In this document: piece by piece, positions 7,772 to 16,457 of the stretch
Position numbering within the stretch: the stretch's first letter is position 1
How the letters are laid out: each line of letters starts with the position of its first letter
Source of the DNA: an uncultured Bacilli bacterium
GTDB taxonomy: Bacteria; Bacillota_I; Bacilli_A; RF39; UBA660
Assembly (NCBI GenBank): GCA_934141245.1
Contig: CAKPCB010000001.1
Coordinates: 124,001-188,000 of the forward strand
Length of the DNA stretch: 64,000 bases
Reading direction: 5' to 3'
The notes under the pieces: model-generated
What the model was told of the DNA's origin: nothing
The model's input: only the letters and a program-made list of their open reading frames with translations
The model's database searches: none
Translations under genes and position numbers: made by a program

Positions 7772-8695
7772 ATGCATATAAGTGTTTTACTTAATGAAAG
7801 TATTTCTGCTCTTAATTTGAAAGAAGACGGAACCTATGTAGATTCTACATTAGGGTATGCTGGACATTCCAGCGAAATATTAAAGCGGATAAGAAGGGGT
7901 TATCTTTTCGCCTTAGATCAAGATAATGAGGCAATTAATTATAGTCAAAAAAAATTATCAAGTATTTCTGATAATTTTGAAATAATTAAAACTAATTTTG
8001 CCTCAATAAAAAAAGTGTTAAATGAAAGAAATGTATATAAAGTAGATGGTATTTTGTTTGATCTTGGAGTATCAAGTCCACAACTTGATGAAGCTAGTCG
8101 TGGATTTAGTTATCATAACGATGCTAAACTTGATATGAGAATGGATCAAGATCAAAAATTATCTGCATATGATGTAGTTAACACTTATACCAGAGAACAA
8201 CTTACTAAAATATTTTTTACATATGGTGAGGAAAAATATTCTAGTAGTATTGCAAAAAATATTGTTAAATATAGAGAAAATAAACCAATTGAAACCACGA
8301 TGGAATTAGTTGAAATAATAAAAAGCTCTGTTCCAGAAAAGGTAAGAAGAGAAAAACATCCTGCAAGAAAAGTTTTTCAAGCCATTAGAATTGAAGTTAA
8401 TAATGAATTAGGTGTTTTGGAAAAAGCACTTAATGATAGTTTGGATTTAATAGATGTTGGTGGAAGAATTGCTGTTATAACATTTCATTCACTAGAAGAT
8501 AGAATTGTTAAAAACATATTTAAAAAAGCAACAGATATTGATTCAAAAGTTAAGGGATTACCAAATATTCCAAGTGAATATTTACCAGATTTCAGATTGG
8601 TTAATACAAAGGTGATTGAGCCATCTAAAGAGGAATTGGAATTAAACAAAAGAGCTAGATCGTCTAAATTGAGGGTTATAGAGAGAATAAAATGA
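7772..8695 (+). CDS. rsmH: 16S rRNA m4C1402 methyltransferase RsmH (MraW)
   Basis: SAM-dependent enzyme that methylates N4 of C1402 in the decoding centre of 16S rRNA. It starts MHISVLLNES, has the SAM-binding segment 'YVDSTLGYAGHS' at about 22-33, the 'LFDLGVSSPQLD' region, 'HPARKVFQAIRIEVN' and the C-terminal 'FHSLEDRIVK', all typical. Length 307 aa is normal. It begins on the base after the mraZ stop and is followed by ftsL after 13 nt. Confidence 0.95.
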   Translation: MHISVLLNESISALNLKEDGTYVDSTLGYAGHSSEILKRIRRGYLFALDQDNEAINYSQKKLSSISDNFEIIKTNFASIKKVLNERNVYKVDGILFDLGVSSPQLDEASRGFSYHNDAKLDMRMDQDQKLSAYDVVNTYTREQLTKIFFTYGEEKYSSSIAKNIVKYRENKPIETTMELVEIIKSSVPEKVRREKHPARKVFQAIRIEVNNELGVLEKALNDSLDLIDVGGRIAVITFHSLEDRIVKNIFKKATDIDSKVKGLPNIPSEYLPDFRLVNTKVIEPSKEELELNKRARSSKLRVIERIK

Positions 8696-8708
8696 AAGGT
8701 GATTTGCA

Positions 8709-9014
8709 ATGAAAAAGAAAAAAGTGATGAAGAAACAACTTAAAATGAGCAAGTTTGAAAGATTATTGTATACTTTTACTATTTTGCTTGTGTTATCTTG
8801 TCCTTTTGTTATTGTTTTTTCGCAAGCAACACTTTCTAAGATAAATTATGAAGTAGAAAAATCTAAAAAATTACTAACTGTACAAGAAAAGAAAAACGAA
8901 AGCTTAATTATGAAGATAAGTGAGTTAGCTTCTCTAGATAAGATACAAGAGGTTGCTGATCAAGAAGGTTTGAGTTATAATAATAATAACATCAAAACAA
9001 TTGGTGAAGAATAG
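8709..9014 (+). CDS. ftsL: FtsL-like cell division protein
   Basis: 101 residues with a basic cytoplasmic N-terminus (MKKKKVMKKQ), one membrane helix (about 19-38) and a coiled-coil outside part with a heptad pattern ('EVEKSKKLLTVQEKKNESL'). This is the FtsL/DivIC layout, and the place between rsmH and the division PBP is where ftsL belongs. FtsL bridges FtsB/DivIC and the septal transpeptidase. Identification rests mainly on position and topology, since the sequence is poorly conserved. A ribosome site AAAGGTGAT precedes it, overlapping the rsmH end. Confidence 0.8.
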   Translation: MKKKKVMKKQLKMSKFERLLYTFTILLVLSCPFVIVFSQATLSKINYEVEKSKKLLTVQEKKNESLIMKISELASLDKIQEVADQEGLSYNNNNIKTIGEE

Positions 9015-9023
9015 AGGGATAGT

Positions 9024-11171
9024 ATGGTTAAAAGAAAAGTTGGCAATGACATAAAAATAAACAAAGTTTTTATGCTTGTTTCTTTTCTTTTTTTTGTTGC
9101 AATAATAATAAGAATTAGCTATTTATCACTATCTAAAACAGTAGATGGAATTAACTTGCAACAGTTTGCTAGTAAAAGAACTACAAGAACTGATGTTTTG
9201 TATGCAAGAAGAGGAAGTATATTTGATAAGAATGGTAATGTTTTAGCACAAAATGTTTCTTCATATACTGTTATTGCTTATCTTAGTGAATCTAGAACTA
9301 CTAATCCTGAAAAGCCACAACATGTTGTTGATAAAGAATATACTGCTAAAAAATTATCTGATATATTAGGAATTGATTATGATTCACTTTTATCACTTCT
9401 TTCCAAAAAGAAAGTTTATCAAACTGAACTTGGTAGTAAAGCAAGAGGAATAACTGAACTTACAAAAGAGGAAATAGAAAAGCTAAACTTACCAGGAATT
9501 GATTTTATAGAAACACAAAAAAGAAATTATCCTTATGGTAGATTTCTATCTTATACACTTGGCTATGCTAAAGTAAATGAAACGGTAGCTGAAGATGGTA
9601 CAGTAGAAGATAAGATTGTTGGAGAGTTGGGAATAGAGTCAAAGTTTAATAAAGAATTAAGTGGTACTGATGGATATAATTTTTATCAAAAAGATAGAAA
9701 TGGTTATAAAATTGCTGGTACAGATGAAGTAACAGTAAAAGCAGTTGACGGTAATGATATATATCTTACTATTGACTCAACTATACAATTGTTTTTAGAG
9801 CAAGCCATTTCTAAAGTTATGTCAAAATATAAAGCTGATTGGATTTCAATGATGGTTGCAGATGCAAAAACTGGTGCTGTTTTAGCATCTTCAGTATATC
9901 CATCTTTTGATCCAAATAAAAGAGATATAAAGAACTACTTAGATTACAATGTATCACTTGCATTTGAACCAGGTAGTACTATGAAAATATATTCATATAT
10001 GGCTGCTATAGAAAGTGGCAAGTATGATGGAAATGCAAAATATAAATCAGGTGTATATACTACAAAAGATGGTACTCAAATAGGTGACTGGAATCGTAAT
10101 GGATGGGGTTATATTACTTATGATCAAGGATTTGCATTATCAAGTAATGTTGCTGCACTTTCTTTAGTAAAAGATTATATTAATGCAGATTATTTAAAAG
10201 ATTATTATAAAAAATTGGGATTTGGTTCTACAACTGGAATTGAACTTGCAAACGAAGTATCTGGTAAAATTAATTTTAAATATGAAACAGAAATATATAA
10301 TGCAACATTTGGACAAGGTATAACAACAACACCTATTCAGAATATAAAAGCATTAACTTCTATATCAAATAATGGTATTTTATTACAACCGTATATAATT
10401 GATAAAATTGTAGACCAAGATACTGGTGAAATTATATATAAAGGAAAAAAGAAAGAACTAGGAAGAGTAGCAAGTGATGAAACAGTAAAAAAGATAAAAG
10501 ATTTGATGGCGTCAGTTGTAAATGGAAATTCAAAAACATCGACTGGATATATATATAAATTAGATGGTTATAATATCATAGCAAAAACAGGTACTGCACA
10601 AGTTGCAAAGAAAACAGGTGGTTATGGTAATGAGGTTATAAGAGGTTTTGCAGGAATGTTTCCAAAAGATGATCCTGAAGTAATAATATATATGGCAGTA
10701 AAAAATCCTAGTAATATGAAAATCTTAACTGAAGTTATTAAGGAAATAGTAAAAAATAGTAGTAATTATTTAAATATATTTGATGGAAATACTAATAAAA
10801 CAGAAAAATTAAAAAGTATAAAACTTGATTCATTTATTAATAAAGATTTAGAAAGGGTAAAAAAAGTATTAAACGATAATAGTATTCAGAGTATAACAAT
10901 AGGTAATGGTAATAAAGTTGTTAGTCAATATCCAAATAAAGGTACTAATATAAACAAATTGGACAAAGTGTTTTTAGTTACTAACTCAGCTAAAGATGTG
11001 ATGATCAATTTATCAAATTTAAGTAAATCAGAAATATTAACATATTCAAATTTAGTTGGTTTAAATGTTGAATTTGAATCTGATGGTTATTGTGTTGAAC
11101 AGAGTATAAAACCTGGTAATAAGTTTAATGCTGGAGATACATTAAAAATTAAATTAAAAGATAAAAAGTAA
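9024..11171 (+). CDS. Class B penicillin-binding protein with PASTA domains (FtsI/PBP2B-like)
   Basis: Septal peptidoglycan transpeptidase. One N-terminal membrane helix (about 15-35) is followed by the dimerisation domain ('RGSIFDKNGNVLAQN') and the transpeptidase domain with S318-x-x-K321 ('PGSTMK'), S373-S-N375 and K521-T-G523. The tail (about 600-715) holds two PASTA-like domains. The second of these contains a single Cys. Length 715 aa fits the PBP2B/SpoVD group. Because this lineage forms spores, a SpoVD role cannot be excluded, but being next to ftsL points to division. A bidirectional terminator separates it from def. Confidence 0.93.
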   Translation: MVKRKVGNDIKINKVFMLVSFLFFVAIIIRISYLSLSKTVDGINLQQFASKRTTRTDVLYARRGSIFDKNGNVLAQNVSSYTVIAYLSESRTTNPEKPQHVVDKEYTAKKLSDILGIDYDSLLSLLSKKKVYQTELGSKARGITELTKEEIEKLNLPGIDFIETQKRNYPYGRFLSYTLGYAKVNETVAEDGTVEDKIVGELGIESKFNKELSGTDGYNFYQKDRNGYKIAGTDEVTVKAVDGNDIYLTIDSTIQLFLEQAISKVMSKYKADWISMMVADAKTGAVLASSVYPSFDPNKRDIKNYLDYNVSLAFEPGSTMKIYSYMAAIESGKYDGNAKYKSGVYTTKDGTQIGDWNRNGWGYITYDQGFALSSNVAALSLVKDYINADYLKDYYKKLGFGSTTGIELANEVSGKINFKYETEIYNATFGQGITTTPIQNIKALTSISNNGILLQPYIIDKIVDQDTGEIIYKGKKKELGRVASDETVKKIKDLMASVVNGNSKTSTGYIYKLDGYNIIAKTGTAQVAKKTGGYGNEVIRGFAGMFPKDDPEVIIYMAVKNPSNMKILTEVIKEIVKNSSNYLNIFDGNTNKTEKLKSIKLDSFINKDLERVKKVLNDNSIQSITIGNGNKVVSQYPNKGTNINKLDKVFLVTNSAKDVMINLSNLSKSEILTYSNLVGLNVEFESDGYCVEQSIKPGNKFNAGDTLKIKLKDKK

Positions 11172-11191
11172 TTGAAGAGTATTTTAACATT

Positions 11192-11226
11192 AAAAAGGAA
11201 TCATCTTTAATAAGAGATTCCTTTTT
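11192..11226. terminator. Bidirectional terminator between pbp and def
   Basis: AAAAAGGAATC pairs with GATTCCTTTTT. The right arm overlaps the def stop codon, and A/T tracts on both sides allow function in both directions. Confidence 0.8.
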
Positions 11227-11773
11227 ATATTGGTCTATACTTATCCTTGTCTTTGTATGGATTACTCTTGTCTATATGGTCTATAAACAAAATCCCATTT
11301 AGATGATCTATTTCATGTTGAAAAGCAATTGATAATTCTTCTCTGGCACGTATTTGGATTTTATTTCCATTTATATCATATCCTTCTACTGTAATTCTTG
11401 CATGTCTTGGAACAATTCCATCAACTGGTCTATTAACACTTAAACATCCTTCACCATCTTCTACGTATATTTTTTCTGATGAAGTAGATGTTATTTTAGG
11501 ATTAATAACAACATAGGTTTCGAATTCGCCATCTTCAACTTCATATACAACAACAAAATATCTTTTAGGTATACCTAGTTGTATAGCAGCCATTCCCATT
11601 CCAGGTCTTAAATCATATTTTTTTGCTAATTCATCTATTTGACTATTTGTTAAATATTCAATTATATCATCTATTGTTTTTAAATCTTCCTTAGTTAGTG
11701 GAAAAACAACATCATTACTTTTTTTTCTTAATAATTTGTTTTTCTCATCTAAAATATCTTTGTTTCTAAGCAT
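11225..11773 (-). CDS. def: Peptide deformylase
   Basis: Metalloenzyme that removes the formyl group from new proteins. All three motifs are present: GMGMAAIQLG at 58-67 (normally GxGxAAxQ), EGCLS with metal ligand Cys110, and HEIDH at 153-157 with the two His ligands and catalytic Glu. The 182-aa length and the insert before motif 2 fit the Gram-positive type II group. It is transcribed alone, with an AGGTGG-type ribosome site. Confidence 0.95.
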   Translation of the reverse strand: MLRNKDILDEKNKLLRKKSNDVVFPLTKEDLKTIDDIIEYLTNSQIDELAKKYDLRPGMGMAAIQLGIPKRYFVVVYEVEDGEFETYVVINPKITSTSSEKIYVEDGEGCLSVNRPVDGIVPRHARITVEGYDINGNKIQIRAREELSIAFQHEIDHLNGILFIDHIDKSNPYKDKDKYRPI

Positions 11774-11819
11774 AATACCACCTCAAACAAGAGTATTTTA
11801 GCACAAAATATGTAAAAAT

Positions 11820-11843
11820 AAAAGAAAAAGAGCATTACTGCTC
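11820..11843 (-). terminator. Terminator of the YjcZ-like gene
   Basis: On the minus strand AGAGCA-GTAA-TGCTCT is followed by TTTTTC. It lies just past the stop of the small gene at 11849. Confidence 0.65.
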
Positions 11844-11848
11844 TAAAA

Positions 11849-12025
11849 TTAATGAGTCCATCTACAACCTATTACAATTACTAATAAAATGAATAATACC
11901 AAAATTATTGCATATGAAGAAGTATTATTATTAGTTCCATAGTATGGATATGCTTGATATCCATATGATGGATAAGTGGCATTTTGGCAACATGAATTAG
12001 TGTTTCCGCCTCCGTAATAATACAT
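11849..12025 (-). CDS. YjcZ-like tiny membrane protein (sporulation-associated family)
   Basis: 58 residues. The N-terminal part is rich in Tyr, Gly and Asn with a Cys pair ('SCCQN'), and the C-terminus is a single hydrophobic segment 'SYAIILVLFILLVIVIG' ending in CRWTH. This matches the Bacillus YjcZ tiny transmembrane family (Gly/Tyr-rich head, then AxIVVLFILLIIVG). Members are linked to spores. Start 12025 is chosen because AGGAGG lies 8 nt upstream; the ATG at 12031 is too close to it. It is flanked by its own terminator and sits divergent from the giant prepilin-like gene. Confidence 0.65.
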   Translation of the reverse strand: MYYYGGGNTNSCCQNATYPSYGYQAYPYYGTNNNTSSYAIILVLFILLVIVIGCRWTH

Positions 12026-12157
12026 TAACATTCCTCCTTTTTAATGTTTTCTAATATAGTTTATTATAATTATTGGATTTTGCTACAATATGTAACTAAT
12101 GTTTATTGAAAAAAAGTAATTGGTATGTTATTATTGAATAGAATAAGGGTGATTTGA

Positions 12158-15100
12158 ATGAAAGATAAAAAAGGTTTTACTTTAACTGAAATATTAGCAA
12201 CATTAGCTATTTTAGCAATTGTTATAGCAATAGCAGTACCTAGTTTAAATGCATTAATTAAAAGTTTTGAAAGAAAGTACTATGAAAGCTTGGAAAGTAC
12301 TGTTTTATCTAGTGCAAAAAATTACTATAAAGATCATCCAGAAGAAAGACCAACTGGTATATTGTATTCATCTGCAATAACTATAAATGGTTTAATAAAG
12401 AATAAATATATAGATAGTGCAAAAGTATATAAAAAGAAGGATAGTTGTACTGGATATGTAGTAGTTGTAAATGAAGGAGAAGGTAATTATAACTACAAAA
12501 CCTGTATGGTATGTAATAATGATTTAAAAGTTAAAAATGAAGACGATAAAAAATATTGTGCATACAATGATAAAGGTGAAATGAAGGATGGGAATTCTAG
12601 CGAAGTTAAATTGGTTACTACAAAAGATAATCAAACAGTTTTAAATGATGTTAATGATTCTATTTCAAATAATGCATCAGTTGTTCAAAATATTACTGCT
12701 GAAGATATTACATTACCAGTTTCATCAGAATTTACAATGAATCAGTATTGGAAAAAGTATATAGATGTTAAATTAACTAAAGATTTTTCGCTGGAAATAA
12801 AAGATGTTAAAAACACACCTTTGTTTAGTGTAAAAGTTTCTGATTATAGGCCAGTTAATATATCTAATATAACTTTAAAAAAAGAAGGAACTTATGAAAT
12901 TAAATATAGTTCAAACAATATGAGTGTTACTAATGATAGTGTTAATGGGAAAGTAAATGTTATTCAGATAAGCCAACCTACCTTTAATAAAAACACTAAA
13001 ACTGTATCTACTCCAGGTAATATTGATAGTGTAAATCTAAGTTCAAAGCGAGGAACCTTAGAAGTAAAAAATGGTTCAGTATGGGATAAGAATTCATGTA
13101 ATGATTCAAAGAACTGTGATGTAGCAAAGCAATATAGATATAAGTATACTGACAAACTTGATGGTATTGATTATGACTATAATTTTTATAGTTTGGAAAG
13201 TGATATTGCTGCAACATATACTTTGACATTTGATTTTAATTATGAAGGAAGTAAATCAAAATACTATAATATGCTAGAAGGCGAACAAAAAGAATTGGAG
13301 CCGGTTGGAGAAAGGGAAGGCTATACATTTGTTGGATGGTATACGCAAAAAGATTCCGGTGAAAAAGTTGAAGGGAATTATACTATGCCAGCAAAAAATA
13401 TAACATTGTATGCTCATTGGAAGACGAATCGTTTAACATTAAAGTATGATTTAAATTGTGATTTAAATTGTGAAAATCTGATAACACCTTCTAATAAAGA
13501 AGTTGGATATGGAAGTAGATATGATGGATTACTTCCAGATGAAACTACAATTGGTACCAGAAATGGCTATAAAATAAATGGATGGTATGTTCATCTAAAG
13601 ACTGGTGAACAAAAAAGAACGAAAAATGATACAATTTCATATGATGATGCCGATAATAATGTGATTACATTATATGCGCATTGGGACTTGAACAGCTATA
13701 AACTAAGATTTAATACAAATGGGGGCTCACCAGCTATTGCAGACAGAACAGTTAAATACAATACTGCATTAACTGATTTGCCTAGTAATATTAAAAAAGA
13801 AGGTTATACGTTTAATGGATGGTATAAGTCTGATGGAACTAAAGCAACTGAAAGCATGCGTATGCCAAATAGTGATTTGACCTTATTTGCGAAATGGACA
13901 AAAAATACATATACACTTACATATTCTTCAACTTGCAGTATTAACTCTAAAAATAAAATCTTAAGTTATGGAGATAAAATTGGTGTCTTGCCAAAAAGTA
14001 CTGATGCTGGATACAAAATTACTAACTGGACATATACTACTGGAAAGAATGATGCTGTTAATGAAAATGATACAATGCCAGCAAAAAATATTACTATATA
14101 TTCTACATGTAAACTTAAAGAATTTAATTTAACTTATGATGCAAATGGTGGTAAAATTGTTAGGACAGGAGGATCCAAAACAACAATATCTGCAACGTAT
14201 TCTTATTCAATTAATCATTTTGAAGAGGCAACTAGAGAAGACCATACATTTGATGGATGGGAGAAAGCTGATGGAACCAAGGTTAATCCAGGCTTTACAA
14301 TGCCAGCAGAAGATTTAACACTATATGCTCATTGGGTGTCAACTGATTCTGAGGCGCCAACATGTAAAATAATTGTTACAAATGGTAGAGAAGGAAATAA
14401 TGCATATTATACTTCAGATGTATCAATAGAATTAGAGACCAAAGATGATGTTGGGGTAACTAAGTATGGACTTACTACTAATTCAATTGCAACATATAAT
14501 AGCGTATCGACTGTAACACTTTCAGAAACTAGTATTTATTATGGATATGTAATGGATGCTTCCGGTAAAAGAGGCGATTGTTCCTTTACAATTCCAATTG
14601 ATAAAACTGCACCAGATATTCCAACATTAGAATACACAAAAGCTAATGGAAACTCATATACAACTGGAACATGGACAAATTCAACTATAGATAGGTATAT
14701 AAAGTCGAGTGATAACGGTGGAAGTGGAATAGCTAAGTTTAGATATAAAAATGCTACATATTCAGAAAATGATGGGTGGACATGTGATGGTAGCAAAGGT
14801 GATGAAAGCATAGATGGCAAAAGTTCTAATTTTTCAGATAATGTATTTTATAACTTATCATACAGTCCAGATGCAACAAATAGGGCATGTTTTCAAGCAG
14901 TTGATAATGCTGGAAACGAGAGTGAGTGGACGAGTGTTCAGCACTTACTAATTGATAAAACTGCACCAGATATTCCAACATTAGAATACACAAAAGCTAA
15001 TGGAAACTCATATACAACTGGAACATGGGCGAATCTAACTATACATAGAAAAATAAAGTCAAAAGATAACGGCGGAAGTGGAATAGCTAAGTTTAGATAT

Positions 15101-15943
15101 AAAAATGCCCAATTAAAAGAAGGTGTATGGCAATGTATTGGTACCGGAGGTGATGAAAGTATAGTGGGAAAAGATTCTGATTTTTCGGATAATGTACTTT
15201 ATAGCTTATCATACAGTCCAAATGCAACAAATAGAGCATGTTTTCAAGCGGTTGATAATGCTGGAAACATGAGTAATTGGACGAGTGTTCAGCACCTACT
15301 AATTGATAAAACTAAACCTTCTATAAATATTTATGGAAAGAAAATAGGAAATGGAACTGTAGGAGATCCAGACAGTGCTACTCTCAACTCTTTGAGTGGG
15401 TACTATAATTATAGTTCTGGTGAAAAATATGATGGTACCGTTTTTGCATTAGCTGTTGCAAGCGATACGGACAGTGGTATAAAAACGGTTAGTTGCACTA
15501 CTTCTGGTGTAGAAAATAATAGAACAGCAGCTCCTTTTTCAAAAGGCAGAAACTTTGTTAGAAAAGGAGAAACTAATATTACTTGTACAGCTGAAGATAA
15601 AGCGGGTAATTCTAATTCTACAACGTTTAATATCAATAATATACATGATCATGTTTTTCAAGGCAGTATAAGTTCATCTAAAACATATAATGGAACAACA
15701 TATCCATTTAGAAATTATATACTCGGTACATATGCTTACGGTACAATTGGATCAAATACGAGTGGTACATGGAGATGTACAGCTGGGCATTCTCATAGTT
15801 ATAGTGGCTCAAAATATGCTGCACTAAGGGCTTGTATGAAATGCGGACAAACAGCGAGGGAAATAGATCAAAATAATAATAATGCATGGTGGTGCCCAAA
15901 ACAAGCACGTTCTATTGATGGTTTACAAAATGTTTATGGATAG
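12158..15943 (+). CDS. Giant prepilin-leader protein with InlB-type repeats and Ig-like repeats
   Basis: 1261 residues. It opens with a textbook class III leader: MKDKKG, then F-T-L-T-E-I and a hydrophobic helix to about residue 30. A pilin-like stalk with Cys pairs follows to about 150. Residues about 354-727 are five InlB/Listeria-Bacteroides (Flg_new) repeats, with signatures such as 'GYTFVGWYTQKDSG' and 'MPAKNITLYAHW', beginning near 354, 425, 513, 584 and 655. Then come an Ig-like domain and two near-identical repeats of 117-118 residues starting at I814 and I932 ('IDKTAPDIPTLEYTKANG'), and a final Cys/His-rich tail. It looks like a pilus-tip adhesin: a pseudopilin that places a long repeat-rich arm outside. 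AGGGTGAT precedes the start. The membrane protein at 15963 follows. Confidence 0.85.
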   Translation: MKDKKGFTLTEILATLAILAIVIAIAVPSLNALIKSFERKYYESLESTVLSSAKNYYKDHPEERPTGILYSSAITINGLIKNKYIDSAKVYKKKDSCTGYVVVVNEGEGNYNYKTCMVCNNDLKVKNEDDKKYCAYNDKGEMKDGNSSEVKLVTTKDNQTVLNDVNDSISNNASVVQNITAEDITLPVSSEFTMNQYWKKYIDVKLTKDFSLEIKDVKNTPLFSVKVSDYRPVNISNITLKKEGTYEIKYSSNNMSVTNDSVNGKVNVIQISQPTFNKNTKTVSTPGNIDSVNLSSKRGTLEVKNGSVWDKNSCNDSKNCDVAKQYRYKYTDKLDGIDYDYNFYSLESDIAATYTLTFDFNYEGSKSKYYNMLEGEQKELEPVGEREGYTFVGWYTQKDSGEKVEGNYTMPAKNITLYAHWKTNRLTLKYDLNCDLNCENLITPSNKEVGYGSRYDGLLPDETTIGTRNGYKINGWYVHLKTGEQKRTKNDTISYDDADNNVITLYAHWDLNSYKLRFNTNGGSPAIADRTVKYNTALTDLPSNIKKEGYTFNGWYKSDGTKATESMRMPNSDLTLFAKWTKNTYTLTYSSTCSINSKNKILSYGDKIGVLPKSTDAGYKITNWTYTTGKNDAVNENDTMPAKNITIYSTCKLKEFNLTYDANGGKIVRTGGSKTTISATYSYSINHFEEATREDHTFDGWEKADGTKVNPGFTMPAEDLTLYAHWVSTDSEAPTCKIIVTNGREGNNAYYTSDVSIELETKDDVGVTKYGLTTNSIATYNSVSTVTLSETSIYYGYVMDASGKRGDCSFTIPIDKTAPDIPTLEYTKANGNSYTTGTWTNSTIDRYIKSSDNGGSGIAKFRYKNATYSENDGWTCDGSKGDESIDGKSSNFSDNVFYNLSYSPDATNRACFQAVDNAGNESEWTSVQHLLIDKTAPDIPTLEYTKANGNSYTTGTWANLTIHRKIKSKDNGGSGIAKFRYKNAQLKEGVWQCIGTGGDESIVGKDSDFSDNVLYSLSYSPNATNRACFQAVDNAGNMSNWTSVQHLLIDKTKPSINIYGKKIGNGTVGDPDSATLNSLSGYYNYSSGEKYDGTVFALAVASDTDSGIKTVSCTTSGVENNRTAAPFSKGRNFVRKGETNITCTAEDKAGNSNSTTFNINNIHDHVFQGSISSSKTYNGTTYPFRNYILGTYAYGTIGSNTSGTWRCTAGHSHSYSGSKYAALRACMKCGQTAREIDQNNNNAWWCPKQARSIDGLQNVYG
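14597..15301 (+). repeat. Tandem in-frame repeat inside the giant prepilin-like gene
   Basis: Two copies (14597-14950 and 14951-15301) of 354 and 351 bp. The first about 75 bp are virtually identical and the rest is clearly related, including the ends around 14918 and 15270. Both keep the reading frame, so copy number can change by slipped recombination and lengthen or shorten the protein. Confidence 0.85.
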
Positions 15944-15962
15944 TTTGGGAGATGAATTTAAT

Positions 15963-16373
15963 ATGAAAAAGAAATATTTAATAATTATATTGATTACTGT
16001 ACTTGGAATAATTAGTTTATTTATTGGAATAATTATTGTAAAAAATAATAAAATTATTAAGAACGATTTAAATCATAAAACGATTGAAAGTCAACTTCTC
16101 TCAACTTTAAGAGAATATGATGGACTAAATTATTCCGGGTTTACAATCGTATATGAAAATAAAAAAGGAAACATATATATGTATGTTACTAATGTAACTA
16201 ATTCAACTGTAAAAAATAAGAATATATTGATTGAACTTTATGATCAAAATGGAAAAGTAATAATTAAGAAAAATGCATACATTGACCTATTGAATCCTAA
16301 TGAAAGCAAGACGATTGTTACATCCACAGATTATGATTTGTCGAATGTATATGATTACAAAGTTGTTAATTAA
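15963..16373 (+). CDS. Small membrane-anchored protein, FxLYD-like
   Basis: 136 residues with an N-terminal membrane helix (about 5-27) and an outside domain of beta character containing 'YMYVTNVTNSTVKNKNILIELYDQNGKV'-like strands (given in parts: Y-V-T-N-V-T-N-S-T, then I-E-L-Y-D). That pattern resembles FxLYD-type domains of secreted Firmicute proteins. ATG 15963 is chosen because GGGAG lies about 11 nt upstream; a longer frame overlaps the upstream gene. It lies 19 nt after the giant prepilin-like gene and before a terminator, so the two are probably one transcript and may work together. Confidence 0.65.
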   Translation: MKKKYLIIILITVLGIISLFIGIIIVKNNKIIKNDLNHKTIESQLLSTLREYDGLNYSGFTIVYENKKGNIYMYVTNVTNSTVKNKNILIELYDQNGKVIIKKNAYIDLLNPNESKTIVTSTDYDLSNVYDYKVVN

Positions 16374-16377
16374 ATTT

Positions 16378-16405
16378 GAGTATGACATATGTTATACTCT
16401 TTTTT
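16378..16405 (+). terminator. Terminator of the giant prepilin-like operon
   Basis: GAGTAT pairs with ATACTC, followed by six T. Confidence 0.75.
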
Positions 16406-16406
16406 C

Positions 16407-16435
16407 TTGACAAAAAAATAGTTTCTTAGTATATA
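16407..16435 (+). promoter_or_regulatory. Promoter of topA
   Basis: TTGACA (16407-16412), 17 bp, TATATA (16430-16435). A perfect -35 box directly after the upstream terminator. Confidence 0.55.
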
Positions 16436-16457
16436 TTTTAAATGAGGAGATGAGTTG

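Noticed and set aside
12964..13229. Two overlapping minus-strand frames inside the giant prepilin-like gene
   Set aside because: They are shadows of a repeat-rich coding frame on the + strand, with no ribosome site and no family resemblance.
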